Assembly (NCBI RefSeq): GCF_001544575.2
Contig: NZ_FCNY02000003.1
Span: forward strand, 310,001 to 374,000
Direction of reading: 5' to 3'
Source of the DNA: Caballeronia cordobensis
GTDB taxonomy: Bacteria; Pseudomonadota; Gammaproteobacteria; Burkholderiales; Burkholderiaceae
Length of the DNA stretch: 64,000 nucleotides
Part shown: positions 9,199 through 17,707 of the stretch, in pieces
Position numbering within the stretch: position 1 is the stretch's first letter
How the letters are laid out: each line of letters opens with the position of its first letter
Notes under the pieces: generated by a model
Told to the model about the DNA's origin: nothing
The model's input: the letters and a program-made list of their open reading frames with translations, nothing else
The model's database searches: none
Position numbers and translations under genes: made by a program

Positions 9199-10136
9199 CG
9201 CTTTGCATTCCTGATGAAATCAGACGTTTCGGCGAACACGCCCTGGAATTCCGGCAGCCAGGAAAAATGCTGGACAAAACCATGCCCGGCCGATTCGTAG
9301 CGATGAACCGTGGCCGGAACGCCTGCCTGCTGCAGCTTTGCGCCATACAACTCCCCTTCGTCACGAAGGGGATCGCATTCTGCAGTGACAATGAGTGCCG
9401 GCGGCAATCCGGATAAATCCGCTCTCTTAATGGGCGACACGCGAGGATCGGCAGGGTTTGCACCGCTATCGATGTAGAACGCGTTGAATGGCTTCAACAT
9501 CGCCGTTTCCAGACCATTGCCAACGGCGTTGGTCTTCATCGACGCATAGCGCTCGACATCGAAGTCGAGATCGAGCGACGGGTAATAGAGCACCTGATGC
9601 GTGATGCATTTCAGACCCGCATCGACCGCCATCGCGGCGACCGCAGCCGCGAAGTTCCCGCCTGAACTGTCACCTGCCACTGCCAGGGTCTGACCGTCCC
9701 AGCCAATCCCGTTGCCCGGACTGCGGCCATTCTTTTCTATCCACTGAACCACGGCGTAGCAGTCGCTCAGGCCTGCGGGGAAGACGTGTTCGGGAGCCAG
9801 CCGGTAACCGACTGAAACGACAACGCATTGCGTGGCATTGGCCAGTGCGCGCGCAACATGATCGTGCGTGTTGAGGCTGCCAAGAAAGAACGCGCCACCG
9901 TGGAAATAAACCAGTACCGGATGGATGTCGGCTTCCGTCGGCTTGTAGACGCGCACGGGAACATCGCCGGCCGGTGTCGACAAGGACTGGTCGAATACCG
10001 AATGAACGGGAGGCCGCTTCTCTAACGGAGGAACGTGGCTCTCGTCAGCCGCTCGCATGGCCTCCGGATTGAGTGGACCGGGAGGTGGAGGCGGAAGGGA
10101 CGCGATGAACTCGGCCACAGTCGGATGCAGTGCCAT
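9195..10136 (-). CDS. Alpha/beta hydrolase, hormone-sensitive-lipase (HSL) family
   Basis: 313 residues from the ATG at 10136, chosen because GAGGAG lies nine bases upstream and overlaps the end of the preceding gene. The oxyanion motif HGGAFFLGS begins at 79 and the nucleophile motif is GDSSGGN with Ser157. The acid ECDPLRDEG and the histidine in AGHGF complete the triad. A proline run (five prolines near residue 15) precedes the fold. Enzymes of this family are carboxylesterases or lactone hydrolases active on small substrates. It is embedded between a flavin monooxygenase and an MBL-fold hydrolase. Confidence 0.9.
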   Translation of the reverse strand: MALHPTVAEFIASLPPPPPGPLNPEAMRAADESHVPPLEKRPPVHSVFDQSLSTPAGDVPVRVYKPTEADIHPVLVYFHGGAFFLGSLNTHDHVARALANATQCVVVSVGYRLAPEHVFPAGLSDCYAVVQWIEKNGRSPGNGIGWDGQTLAVAGDSSGGNFAAAVAAMAVDAGLKCITHQVLYYPSLDLDFDVERYASMKTNAVGNGLETAMLKPFNAFYIDSGANPADPRVSPIKRADLSGLPPALIVTAECDPLRDEGELYGAKLQQAGVPATVHRYESAGHGFVQHFSWLPEFQGVFAETSDFIRNAKR

Positions 10137-10140
10137 AGCT

Positions 10141-11259
10141 TTAGCTCCTCGCAGCGATTTCGCCCTGATGCTGGTTGGGGAAGACACTCTGAACTTCGTC
10201 TTCGCTCCAGCTTTGCCGGGACAGGCGTTGCAACTCATCGGTTACCGGCTTGCGGCTGGCCTGGTATCGCGCGAGTGCTTCGGGAATTGAATCGGCCTCA
10301 CGAAGCTTCTCGGCAAGCGCACCGGCATCCAGCACCGCCGAATTCGCGCCCTGGCCTTGATGGTGAAGCATCGCGTGCGAGGCATCGCCAATCAGCACCA
10401 CCGAGTTGGAATGCCAGACGGGAACCGGGTCGATGTCGTACACGGCACGCAGATTCACCTTGCTCAAGTCGAGCCCCTCCGCGATTGCCACTAATCGAGG
10501 ATCGAAACCCTCCACGACTTTCATCAACTGCTCCTTGCTGACGGCGGGCGCTGGCGTGGAGTCGGTCGCCAGACAAGTGACATCGAACGACACCTCGTTG
10601 CGATGGTGTAGTGGCAACAGGTAAATCTTGGTCCCATGCCCCAGGTACATGCGAAGGTTGCCATCAGCCACCAGGCCAAAGGTGTCTGCCGCCGGGATGA
10701 CCGCGCGATAGGCGTGCTCGCCGGCAAACACGGGGGGCTTATCGCTGAACAGATACTTGCGCACTTGCGAGCGGATGCCGTCGGCACCGACAATCAGATC
10801 GGCGTTGACCGTCACACCGTTCTCGAAGACAGCCGTGGCACCGTCGCCGTTGTCGACGATTCGGCTGAGACGGTGGTTCAGCTTCACCATGCCTGCGGGA
10901 AGCGTGCTCAGCAACGTCTCGATGAAGTCGCCCCGGTGCACGAAATGCGTGCTGGCGCCAAAGGCCTGCTTTTCGGGCCATTCCTCCATGGCAATTCGCT
11001 GACCGTGAGCGGTCAGAATTTCGAAGTAGTCGCTCGGCGAGGTCACGGCGGCGATTCGATCGAAGATTCCGAGCTTACGGAACTGGTCCATCGTGGAGGG
11101 ACGTAATCCAATTCCGGCCCCCACTTCGTTGATCTCTTGCGCCTGCTCGTACACCGTGACCGTTGCGCCTAACTGGCTCAGCGCCAGCGCCGCGGTTGCA
11201 CCCGCATAACCGGCGCCGATTACGGCGATATTCAGTTCCTTCAAAGTGCCGGGTGTCAT
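10141..11259 (-). CDS. FAD-dependent monooxygenase (salicylate-hydroxylase type)
   Basis: 372 residues starting MTPGTLKEL; a longer frame to a TTG at 11289 exists but lacks a ribosome site. The FAD-binding GxGxxG is AVIGAGYAG near residue 13, the second motif is GADGIRS, and the ribityl-contact motif is GDASHAMLHHQGQG. These define group A flavoprotein hydroxylases (PF01494), which use NAD(P)H and O2 to hydroxylate aromatic rings. It starts 26 bases after the phosphotriesterase-like gene. A ring hydroxylation or oxidative decarboxylation step is expected; the substrate is unknown. Confidence 0.88.
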   Translation of the reverse strand: MTPGTLKELNIAVIGAGYAGATAALALSQLGATVTVYEQAQEINEVGAGIGLRPSTMDQFRKLGIFDRIAAVTSPSDYFEILTAHGQRIAMEEWPEKQAFGASTHFVHRGDFIETLLSTLPAGMVKLNHRLSRIVDNGDGATAVFENGVTVNADLIVGADGIRSQVRKYLFSDKPPVFAGEHAYRAVIPAADTFGLVADGNLRMYLGHGTKIYLLPLHHRNEVSFDVTCLATDSTPAPAVSKEQLMKVVEGFDPRLVAIAEGLDLSKVNLRAVYDIDPVPVWHSNSVVLIGDASHAMLHHQGQGANSAVLDAGALAEKLREADSIPEALARYQASRKPVTDELQRLSRQSWSEDEVQSVFPNQHQGEIAARS

Positions 11260-11285
11260 GATTTGTCTCTCTGGTCCACTACGTT

Positions 11286-12263
11286 TCAATGATGGGAAAT
11301 AGGCGTCAAGGTCAGAAACTCGGCCGCGTTATGAACGAACAGCTGGTCGATGACCGAGTCATCGATACCTTCCGCATGCAGATCAGGGATGAGTTGCTCG
11401 AACAGATAGTTCACCGTGTGGCCTTTCACGCCTGGCCAACCCAGCGGTGAGCAATTGGCATCCGCCGAGGCAAGGACTTGTTTGGTCAAGCCACTTCTGA
11501 GGAATCGTAGAAAGTGGTGCAAACGCTCCTGACGGTGGCGGCCCCAGAATGGCGGATCGGGCAATTCAAGGTCGTAACCGAAGGTATCGAAGCCAATCCG
11601 TGCTCCCGCATCCAGAAGGGCCTTTTCGTTGATCAAGCCTTGGCTCACACCATCATCGGCATGTCCAAACAACACCCGATGGCAAGGCAACCGCTCCTCC
11701 GCAAAAATGTTCAGCGCCGGCGCGGAATCAACCGCAAGATGGGTGAAGATCGGTGCGCCGGTGATTCTGGAGGCACGCGCAGCAGCGCGATAGATACGCA
11801 GGTCGAGCTCTTTCATCTTGAAGCCGCGACTCACCCCGACCTTGATGATCCCGGCCTTCGCACCGGTGCCGCCAATTCCGACCTCGATTTCATGGATGAA
11901 GTGGTCGGTCAGATACTCGACGCTTGCCCGCTCGAAGAACGGCAATGCCGTGTCGCCGCCGACAAAGCCCGTGCTGGCGACGATGTGCACACCCGTCTTG
12001 TCCGACAGAGACTTGTAGTAGTCGATGTCGCGACCGTTGCAGATGCCCGTGGCCTCCACGAAGGTGGCTGCACCCCAGGGTTTCGTATTCTCATGAAACT
12101 GGCGCAGCTTCGGCACCGTCTCCTCATAGCGCTGCTCTGGCGTCTTCCACCACTTGCTGTCGAGTTCGCAACCCGGCATGCCATAGCCAATGTGCTCATG
12201 GATTGCGACAAACCCGAGCTCCGAAGCCGAAATGGTGCCCAGTACCGTATTCACTCGTGTCAT
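11286..12263 (-). CDS. Phosphotriesterase-family amidohydrolase, intact metal site
   Basis: 325 residues. All ligands of the binuclear site are present: HEH near residues 22-24, the carbamylated lysine in IIKVGVS, His in IFTHLAV, His in LFGHADD and Asp in ASADANC. Many homologues are lactonases rather than phosphotriesterases, and a lactone or ester substrate fits the other hydrolases here. Its start overlaps the stop of the upstream degenerate homologue (ATGA at 12260-12263), so the two are translated together. See the next entry for the partner. Confidence 0.88.
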   Translation of the reverse strand: MTRVNTVLGTISASELGFVAIHEHIGYGMPGCELDSKWWKTPEQRYEETVPKLRQFHENTKPWGAATFVEATGICNGRDIDYYKSLSDKTGVHIVASTGFVGGDTALPFFERASVEYLTDHFIHEIEVGIGGTGAKAGIIKVGVSRGFKMKELDLRIYRAAARASRITGAPIFTHLAVDSAPALNIFAEERLPCHRVLFGHADDGVSQGLINEKALLDAGARIGFDTFGYDLELPDPPFWGRHRQERLHHFLRFLRSGLTKQVLASADANCSPLGWPGVKGHTVNYLFEQLIPDLHAEGIDDSVIDQLFVHNAAEFLTLTPISHH

Positions 12264-13324
12264 TTGACCTCCCCATTCACGCTCAGCAATCGCGCGGTGT
12301 TCGTAATCAGCATTTGTGCGATGTGTGCCTGCGAAACACCCGCTGCCTGGAGCATGGGCGCGAACTTCGTCAGCACGTCGCTGTAGGGAATGTCGTTACC
12401 CGGTTCGCCAAAGGCCACCCCCGTGGCATTGGCGGACAGAAGGATGCGATCGGCATAGCCTTCTTCGATCAATTTGGATATCAAACTGACCCGTTCGACA
12501 TCGCTGAGATAAAGCGGGTCGTTCGAGCCGATGTGATCGATGCTCAAGCGGACACCGGCCCGCGCGACTGCCATGGGCCAGCCCTTGACCACGGCGTCGC
12601 GACGATCCATTCCGCCCATGATAAGGCGGTCCGGCTCCAGCACTTCGTCGATGGCCAACTGCATTTCAGCCAGAGCATCGGCACCGCTGCGGATGAACAC
12701 AGGCACGCCATAAGTCGAGCCAGCGCGCGCGGCGCCTCGCACGAGGTTGTCATCGGTGGGCGTCATGCCACTTTGGGTGACCGCGGTCACCACCATGCCA
12801 GCCGGCGCACGACGTTCCCTTCGAGGCACCACCATGCCCTCATTGACTTCTTTGCCGAACAATTCGGCAAACTTGCTTGCTGGCCACGGGGTGGGAGGAT
12901 TGGTCTGCGGCGTCAGAAAATATCCACCCAGCATGGACTCGGGCCCCTGCCCCGTGGAAGCGACGATGTGAACGCCGGTGTCACGTGACAGCGACTCGTA
13001 CATGCGCAGGTCGCGCCCTTGGAACATGCCCGTCGCATCGACGATGGTGCCCCCGCCGGCCGCCTTGAACGCGCTCAGCTTGGCCGCCAGGCGCTCAAAG
13101 ACTTCAGCGCGATCTATCTTGATGTCATAGGCGTACTGCGCTCCCGGTAACACATACATCAGCGATTCGCTGACGAGCGTGATGCCAAGCCGCCTTGCCT
13201 CGACCGGGCCGAGCACCGTGTTGACCAGCGTTGCATTGACACCGCCGTAATTGGGAGGGTCAAGGATCAGCGAAGTGAAAGGCGGCAAGGGTTCCAAGGC
13301 ACCCTGGCTGTGTTTAACGCACAT
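12260..13324 (-). CDS. Phosphotriesterase-fold protein lacking all metal ligands (probable pseudoenzyme)
   Basis: 354 residues from the ATG at 13324 (GGGAG seven bases upstream). It aligns along its length with the neighbouring intact phosphotriesterase-like protein, sharing NTVLG, the GRD..YESLS block and GVHIVASTG. Every metal ligand is replaced: HEH becomes SES, the lysine becomes Val (GMVVTAV), the two single histidines become Arg (VFIRSG) and Gly (IMGGMD), and the aspartate becomes Asn (LSANAT). The frame is intact with no stops, so this is not simple decay. Translational coupling to the active paralogue suggests a structural or regulatory subunit. Independent catalysis without metal remains possible. 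Confidence 0.85.
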   Translation of the reverse strand: MCVKHSQGALEPLPPFTSLILDPPNYGGVNATLVNTVLGPVEARRLGITLVSESLMYVLPGAQYAYDIKIDRAEVFERLAAKLSAFKAAGGGTIVDATGMFQGRDLRMYESLSRDTGVHIVASTGQGPESMLGGYFLTPQTNPPTPWPASKFAELFGKEVNEGMVVPRRERRAPAGMVVTAVTQSGMTPTDDNLVRGAARAGSTYGVPVFIRSGADALAEMQLAIDEVLEPDRLIMGGMDRRDAVVKGWPMAVARAGVRLSIDHIGSNDPLYLSDVERVSLISKLIEEGYADRILLSANATGVAFGEPGNDIPYSDVLTKFAPMLQAAGVSQAHIAQMLITNTARLLSVNGEVK

Positions 13325-13508
13325 ATTCGTCTCCCATAAGTGGCGAGACGCAATGCGCGTTATCAACGGTAGAAGCGGTCATCTCACTCAAAGCAAACTC
13401 CCCATCTAAAACATGATGTTCTTTGTAATGCCGTTCCCGTAGTACACCTACGTAATATCGCGGCTTTTCCGTTTGGCTTATGCTGGATCTATCGCTAACG
13501 CGTGCCGG
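13325..13508 (-). promoter_or_regulatory. Gap between ferredoxin reductase and phosphotriesterase-like genes
   Basis: 184 bases, the largest gap between the electron-transfer genes and the hydrolase genes of the cluster, so a second promoter is likely here. It contains a CGTAG / CTACG inverted repeat with a 5-base spacer at 13438-13452 and an AACAT-G-ATGTT element near 13410-13420. Neither matches the 27-base inverted repeat upstream of the P450 gene. Confidence 0.35.
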
Positions 13509-14654
13509 CTACAGGCTGCACGCAGCCACGCGGCGCAGCTTCGGGATCGGAACGCGATAGTCAATCGCGACGGCAGTCGCGGTGCCGTCCGATTGCCGCC
13601 AGCGAAGCACTCCCTGTTCACCGGTGCCTTCCACGATCTCCGCCTCACCCGCAACCGGCGTTGGCCCAATGGCTTTCAGAGAGACACCAAAAGCCTCTGT
13701 CCAGAAGTACTGCTGGAATGCCAGCTCCGGAGCATCCCGCTTGAGCAGCGCGGCGGCGGCCACTTTCGCTTGATCGATGGCGCTCGTCCATAGCGGAACA
13801 CGTGCGACGCGCCCCGCGTGCGGGAATGCGGCGACATCTCCCACCGCTGCAATGTTCGGGCGAACCAGGCCGCGCCGGTCCACCTCGAGCGCGCCTCCAG
13901 TGAGTAGCCCGGTGTTGGCAAGCCACTCCACATTGGGGGCATCGCCGATAGCAGAGACAATCACCTGCGCCTCGATTACCGTGCCGTCGCCGAGCGCCAC
14001 CACGGATGCACCATCGCGCATCACGATCTCGGCGGAGTCAGTCGTGACGATCTTGAGGCCCTGCGCGAGAGCCGCATCGTGGAACCGCGCCGCGAGCAAT
14101 GCGCCGAGATGGTCGGCGAGCGGCGCGCCTTTCGCAACGAGTGTCGTCGCGCATCCAGCCCCGATGGCGCCGGATGCGATCTCCATGCCGAGCGGGCCAC
14201 CGCCCACCACCACGACCGAAGGCCTTGTCGAGAGTCGCGCCCGCAACGCCAGCGCGTCGGCGAGCGTGCGAACGGTGTATTCAGTACTACTAGTGTTCAG
14301 GCCAAGGCGTCGGGCGCGCGTGCCGGTGGAGATCACCAGCGCGTCATACGGCACCTCGTCACCATCCGCAAGCCGCACGCGCTGCCGATCGACATCGAGA
14401 CCCACGGCAGCCATGCCGCGCCGTTCGATTGCCCCGTGCGTCGCCGCCGGCAACAAGTGCGAAGTCAGATCATCCTGGTAGCGCAGCATGGCCTTGGACA
14501 GGGCCGGACGGCTGTATGGCGCGACCGGCTCGTCACCGATTACCGTGATGCGGCCATCGAATCCTTCGGCGCGAAGCGTGTCGCAAGCGGTCAATCCCGC
14601 GATGCCACTGCCTACTACTACGATATCGCGGACGGCATTTCGAAGGACACTCAT
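13509..14654 (-). CDS. NAD(P)H ferredoxin reductase, FAD-dependent
   Basis: 381 residues with an FAD Rossmann motif GSGIAG at 15-20, the SRPALSK segment characteristic of putidaredoxin-reductase-type enzymes near residue 50, and a second NAD(P)-binding motif GGGPLGME near 150. It would transfer electrons from NAD(P)H to the ferredoxin encoded just upstream and on to the P450. The start overlaps the ferredoxin stop by four bases. Length is somewhat shorter than the usual ~400-420 residues, with an abbreviated C-terminal domain. Confidence 0.88.
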   Translation of the reverse strand: MSVLRNAVRDIVVVGSGIAGLTACDTLRAEGFDGRITVIGDEPVAPYSRPALSKAMLRYQDDLTSHLLPAATHGAIERRGMAAVGLDVDRQRVRLADGDEVPYDALVISTGTRARRLGLNTSSTEYTVRTLADALALRARLSTRPSVVVVGGGPLGMEIASGAIGAGCATTLVAKGAPLADHLGALLAARFHDAALAQGLKIVTTDSAEIVMRDGASVVALGDGTVIEAQVIVSAIGDAPNVEWLANTGLLTGGALEVDRRGLVRPNIAAVGDVAAFPHAGRVARVPLWTSAIDQAKVAAAALLKRDAPELAFQQYFWTEAFGVSLKAIGPTPVAGEAEIVEGTGEQGVLRWRQSDGTATAVAIDYRVPIPKLRRVAACSL

Positions 14655-14860
14655 CGCGTCGCCTCTTCGTCGACGAGCCTGAGCGCGGCTACCGGACAGA
14701 CGCGCGCCGCAGCCTGCGCCGTCGCCAGGATCGCATCGCTGATTTCGTTCATATCGATGGCGGCATAGCCTTCATCGTCGATATGAAGAAGCTGTGCGGC
14801 CACCTCTACGCAGAGACCATGACCTTCGCAACGAGGGCGATCAAGAATGAGTTTGATCAT
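14651..14860 (-). CDS. [3Fe-4S]-type ferredoxin for cytochrome P450
   Basis: 69 residues. Cysteines at 11, 17 and 55 (followed by Pro56), with His14 in place of the second cysteine (CEGHGLC), is the pattern of P450-associated ferredoxins that bind a [3Fe-4S] or [4Fe-4S] cluster with non-Cys ligation. It overlaps the P450 stop and the reductase start by four bases on each side, giving a complete three-component class I P450 system in one translational unit. Confidence 0.93.
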   Translation of the reverse strand: MIKLILDRPRCEGHGLCVEVAAQLLHIDDEGYAAIDMNEISDAILATAQAAARVCPVAALRLVDEEATR

Positions 14861-16032
14861 ACGGCCTCCAGCTCCATGACGGGGACGGTGTCGAACGACA
14901 ACGTGATATTGCTCGGCACGCGGGCGACATCGCCGATGCGGAACGATTTGATTTGAGTCGCAAGCGCCTCGATGATTGCGGCACCCTCCATGCGGGCAAG
15001 GCCTTGGCCGGCGCAACCATGCGGGCCATAGCCGAAGGAGAGATGGTCGATCGGGTTGCGTGTCACGTCGAAGACTTCAGGATCCTTGTAATGGCGCGGG
15101 TCGTGGTTGCCTGCGCCCAGAATGATCGCAATGCGCGAGCCGCCCGGGATCTTCACGCCGCCGACTTCCGCGTCTTGCGTCGCAACCCGGCTCCACACAT
15201 GGACGGGCGAGTAATAGCGCAGCACCTCGTTGAACGCCGAGGGAACCAGCGAGAGATCCTCGCGCACCTTGGCAAACTCTTCGGGAAAGCGCCCGAAGAG
15301 CGCGACGGTGTTGCCGATCGCGGCAAGCGTCGTGTCGAGGCCAGCGCCGAGATACTGGTGGATGATGTGGCGTGCGGCGCCTTCGGGAATGATCCCTTTG
15401 CGCTCCGCCTCGAAAACACCCCAGCCAACAGAGCCGTGGGTGAGCGCGTCCTGGGTGATCTGCGAGCAGTAGCCGTAAAGTTCACCCGCGATAGGGAAAT
15501 GCTCTGCCGTGCGTTGATTCATCGGCCCGACGACTTCCATCGCGGCCTGCCCCCAGCGCAACATATTCGCCCTGGCGTCACCCTGGAAGCCCACGAGGTC
15601 GGCAACAACGCCGATCGGAAAGCGCCGGGCGATGTCGTCGATTGCGTCGAAGGAGGGTTGTTTTACAAGGCGGGCCACCAGTGCCTGCGCATTGGCCTTG
15701 ATCTGCTCGCCCAGACCACGCAGCGCCCGCGGCGTGAGGTTCTCGGAAAGGGCTGCGCGCAACTGGGTGTGCACCGGCGGATCGGACGCCAGCGAGGTTC
15801 CCTGCAAAGCCTGGTTCACGCCGTCGTTGAAGCCGATGCCCTGAGCGGAAGAAAATCGCGTCGGGTCGGCCAGCGCCTCCTTGATAACGTCGTAGCCAGT
15901 CAGGGCATAGAGTTTCGAGTGCGTGAGATAGACGACTTCGCCGAGTTCGCGCAATGCCCGATAAGACGGATAGGGATCGACGAGCACATCGTCGGCCCAA
16001 AGGTCGATGCCGGATTGGGGGACGCTAGTCAC
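14857..16032 (-). CDS. Cytochrome P450
   Basis: 391 residues, a typical soluble bacterial P450. The I-helix motif is LGAGLDTT, the K-helix ExxR is EVLR, and the haem-binding loop FGYGPHGCAGQGLAR places the thiolate ligand at Cys340. It would hydroxylate or O-demethylate a small hydrophobic compound using electrons from the ferredoxin and reductase encoded directly downstream. It is the first catabolic gene after the TetR gene, and a strong inverted repeat lies 42-68 bases upstream of its start. The subfamily and substrate cannot be assigned confidently by eye. Confidence 0.95.
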   Translation of the reverse strand: MTSVPQSGIDLWADDVLVDPYPSYRALRELGEVVYLTHSKLYALTGYDVIKEALADPTRFSSAQGIGFNDGVNQALQGTSLASDPPVHTQLRAALSENLTPRALRGLGEQIKANAQALVARLVKQPSFDAIDDIARRFPIGVVADLVGFQGDARANMLRWGQAAMEVVGPMNQRTAEHFPIAGELYGYCSQITQDALTHGSVGWGVFEAERKGIIPEGAARHIIHQYLGAGLDTTLAAIGNTVALFGRFPEEFAKVREDLSLVPSAFNEVLRYYSPVHVWSRVATQDAEVGGVKIPGGSRIAIILGAGNHDPRHYKDPEVFDVTRNPIDHLSFGYGPHGCAGQGLARMEGAAIIEALATQIKSFRIGDVARVPSNITLSFDTVPVMELEAV

Positions 16033-16073
16033 AGGCCATGCTCCACGTCGTTGATCATGGCCTGCATTATCAA

Positions 16074-16100
16074 TTTCGCTTTACATCGTGTAAAGCGAAA
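16074..16100. promoter_or_regulatory. Perfect 12-3-12 inverted repeat, candidate TetR operator
   Basis: Left arm TTTCGCTTTACA (16074-16085), spacer TCG, right arm TGTAAAGCGAAA (16089-16100), with no mismatch. It lies between the TetR gene stop (16128) and the P450 start (16032). The core TTTACA-n3-TGTAAA is the size and symmetry of a TetR-family operator. A 3-base loop and absence of a T-run argue against a terminator. Confidence 0.65.
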
Positions 16101-16127
16101 GAATACCTTGATAGGGTAATCCCTGAA

Positions 16128-16751
16128 TTAAGGTGCGCCCAGCAATTTCCACCACATTTCGGTCAGCACGTCGAGGGCCGGTTCGGTCGTCAAATCCAGA
16201 TCGCCACGCATCCACGAGAGCGCAGTTTGGTCGAGCGCGACATAGGCCAATTCACCACGATAATGCCGCGTGTTCGGCTCATAGCGGTCGGCTGCATCGA
16301 GGCCTTCGCGGATGTCTGCCACCACCTCTTCGATCCAGCCGCGCAGCAGCGCACGCATTTCAGCATCGACAGCGGACGCTTCGGTTGCCGCCAGCACATA
16401 GGGTTTGATCGCCGGCCAGCGCGCAGCCTGGTCGCGCAGCCAGCCACCCAGTTGTTCGCGTGAGCCTTCGCGCACCACCGCGACCAGCAAGCTGGCCGTG
16501 GAGTTGCGACCGGGTTCTTCATGCCGCTCAAGGATGCCGTTGAGTTCGTGAATCAACGCACGCATCAATTCGCGGCGCGACTCGAAGTGAGAGTAGAAGG
16601 TGACGCGGGTGGTGTTGGCGGCGGCGGCGATGTCATCGACTGTAGTGACCACGTAGCCGCGCGAAACAAATAACTCGAGCGCCGTTGAGAGGATGCGCTG
16701 CCGAGTCGCTTCCTTCTGAATTTCTCTTTGATTTTTGGGTTGCTTTGTCAT
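16128..16751 (-). CDS. TetR-family transcriptional regulator of the P450 cluster
   Basis: 207 residues from the ATG at 16751. The N-terminal helix-turn-helix spans roughly residues 15-60, with RQRILSTALELFVSRGY and the conserved VDDIAAAANTTRVTFYSHFESRREL recognition region. The rest is the helical ligand-binding and dimerisation domain. It is transcribed in the same direction as and immediately before the P450 operon, and most likely represses it until the substrate binds. A smaller inverted repeat GTTGT-TCG-ACAAC at 16777-16789 lies in front of its own start. Confidence 0.9.
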   Translation of the reverse strand: MTKQPKNQREIQKEATRQRILSTALELFVSRGYVVTTVDDIAAAANTTRVTFYSHFESRRELMRALIHELNGILERHEEPGRNSTASLLVAVVREGSREQLGGWLRDQAARWPAIKPYVLAATEASAVDAEMRALLRGWIEEVVADIREGLDAADRYEPNTRHYRGELAYVALDQTALSWMRGDLDLTTEPALDVLTEMWWKLLGAP

Positions 16752-16776
16752 GGCGGGAACGATAACCCCGATCATT

Positions 16777-16789
16777 GTTGTTCGACAAC
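16777..16789. promoter_or_regulatory. Short inverted repeat upstream of tetR-type gene
   Basis: GTTGT and ACAAC around a TCG spacer, 26 bases upstream of the TetR gene start. Same spacer as the larger repeat but different arms, so autoregulation is only a suggestion. Confidence 0.25.
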
Positions 16790-16837
16790 CCTCCTCTAAC
16801 GCTCACGCGAAAATCCGAGTTTCCAGTTCCTGACCAC

Positions 16838-17407
16838 TCATGCGTGATCTTTGGCAGCCGAACGCACGCGTGCGGGATTGCCCACAGCAGTGGCGCCAGC
16901 CGGCACGTCGCGCGTGACGATGCTGCCTGCGCCGATCAATGCATCGTCGCCAATCGTCACGCCCGGCAGAATGATCGCGCCCGCACCGATCCAGACGTTG
17001 CGTCCGATTCTCACAGGGCGCCCGAATTCCAGCCCTGCCGCACGAACGGCCGGATCGCGAGGATGATCGGCGGTCAGAATCTGCACGCCGGTTGCAATCT
17101 GCGTCATGTCGCCGATCTCGACCTGAACGACATCAAGGATGATGCAGTTGTAATTGAGGAACACCCCCGCGCCCAGACTGATGTTGAAGCCATAGTCGCA
17201 ATGAAACGGCGGACGAATCATGGAGTCCGTTCCAATCGTGGCGAGTCTCTCTCGCAAGAGTTCGAATCTCTCCGAGAGCGGCATATCGATGGCTCCGTTG
17301 AAGCGGGCCATCCATGCCCGGGCTGCCGCCTGATCGGCCTGAATCTCGGGTGCGTTCGCCGTGTACAGTTCTCCGGCGAGCATCTTTTCTTTCTCCGTTC
17401 TGCTCAT
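16838..17407 (-). CDS. Hexapeptide-repeat O-acetyltransferase (maltose/galactoside type)
   Basis: 189 residues, matching maltose and nodulation acetyltransferases (~185). Start MSRTEKEKMLAGE has GGAGA eight bases upstream. The Mac domain (KMLAGELYTA) is followed by left-handed beta-helix hexapeptide repeats, with IGDMTQIATGVQILTADHP containing the catalytic histidine and the usual VWIGAGAIILPGVTIGDDALIGAGS run. It transfers acetyl from acetyl-CoA to a sugar hydroxyl. It stands alone between the P450 cluster and the first ABC operon and has no visible functional link to either. Confidence 0.92.
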   Translation of the reverse strand: MSRTEKEKMLAGELYTANAPEIQADQAAARAWMARFNGAIDMPLSERFELLRERLATIGTDSMIRPPFHCDYGFNISLGAGVFLNYNCIILDVVQVEIGDMTQIATGVQILTADHPRDPAVRAAGLEFGRPVRIGRNVWIGAGAIILPGVTIGDDALIGAGSIVTRDVPAGATAVGNPARVRSAAKDHA

Positions 17408-17707
17408 GACTATCTCTCCAGTCGAGCGCATCGCTTGCGTCACTTCCACTCGGGGTACATGGCGTCTGACCCATGGAACGCTTAAACGTTCGAATCGTCG
17501 AAGCGCGCAATCGAGAAAGGGGCAAGAACAGGTGACGGCCGACCGAGACAGATCGAGGGCCGGCAAACCTTCCTTGGCATGGCGCGCCAGGAGCGCGGCG
17601 CGGTTCGGCACATGGACGTGTTAACCGCGCTGCGTTTCGAGCGGCAGACACACGCCGAGTGGCCATTGCGACGCGCAGATCCGCGCGGTCGGCGAAGTGC
17701 GCGCGTA
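17408..17707. other. Intergenic region, no gene seen
   Basis: 300 bases between two minus-strand genes: the end of the fused ABC ATPase gene and the start of the acetyltransferase. It must hold the acetyltransferase promoter. I see no convincing hairpin terminator, RNA gene or small protein. Confidence 0.45.

Noticed and set aside
11286-12263. Organophosphate-degrading phosphotriesterase
   Set aside because: The metal site is right, but most close-looking relatives are lactonases, and the cluster context is ester or lactone hydrolysis. A general family label is safer.
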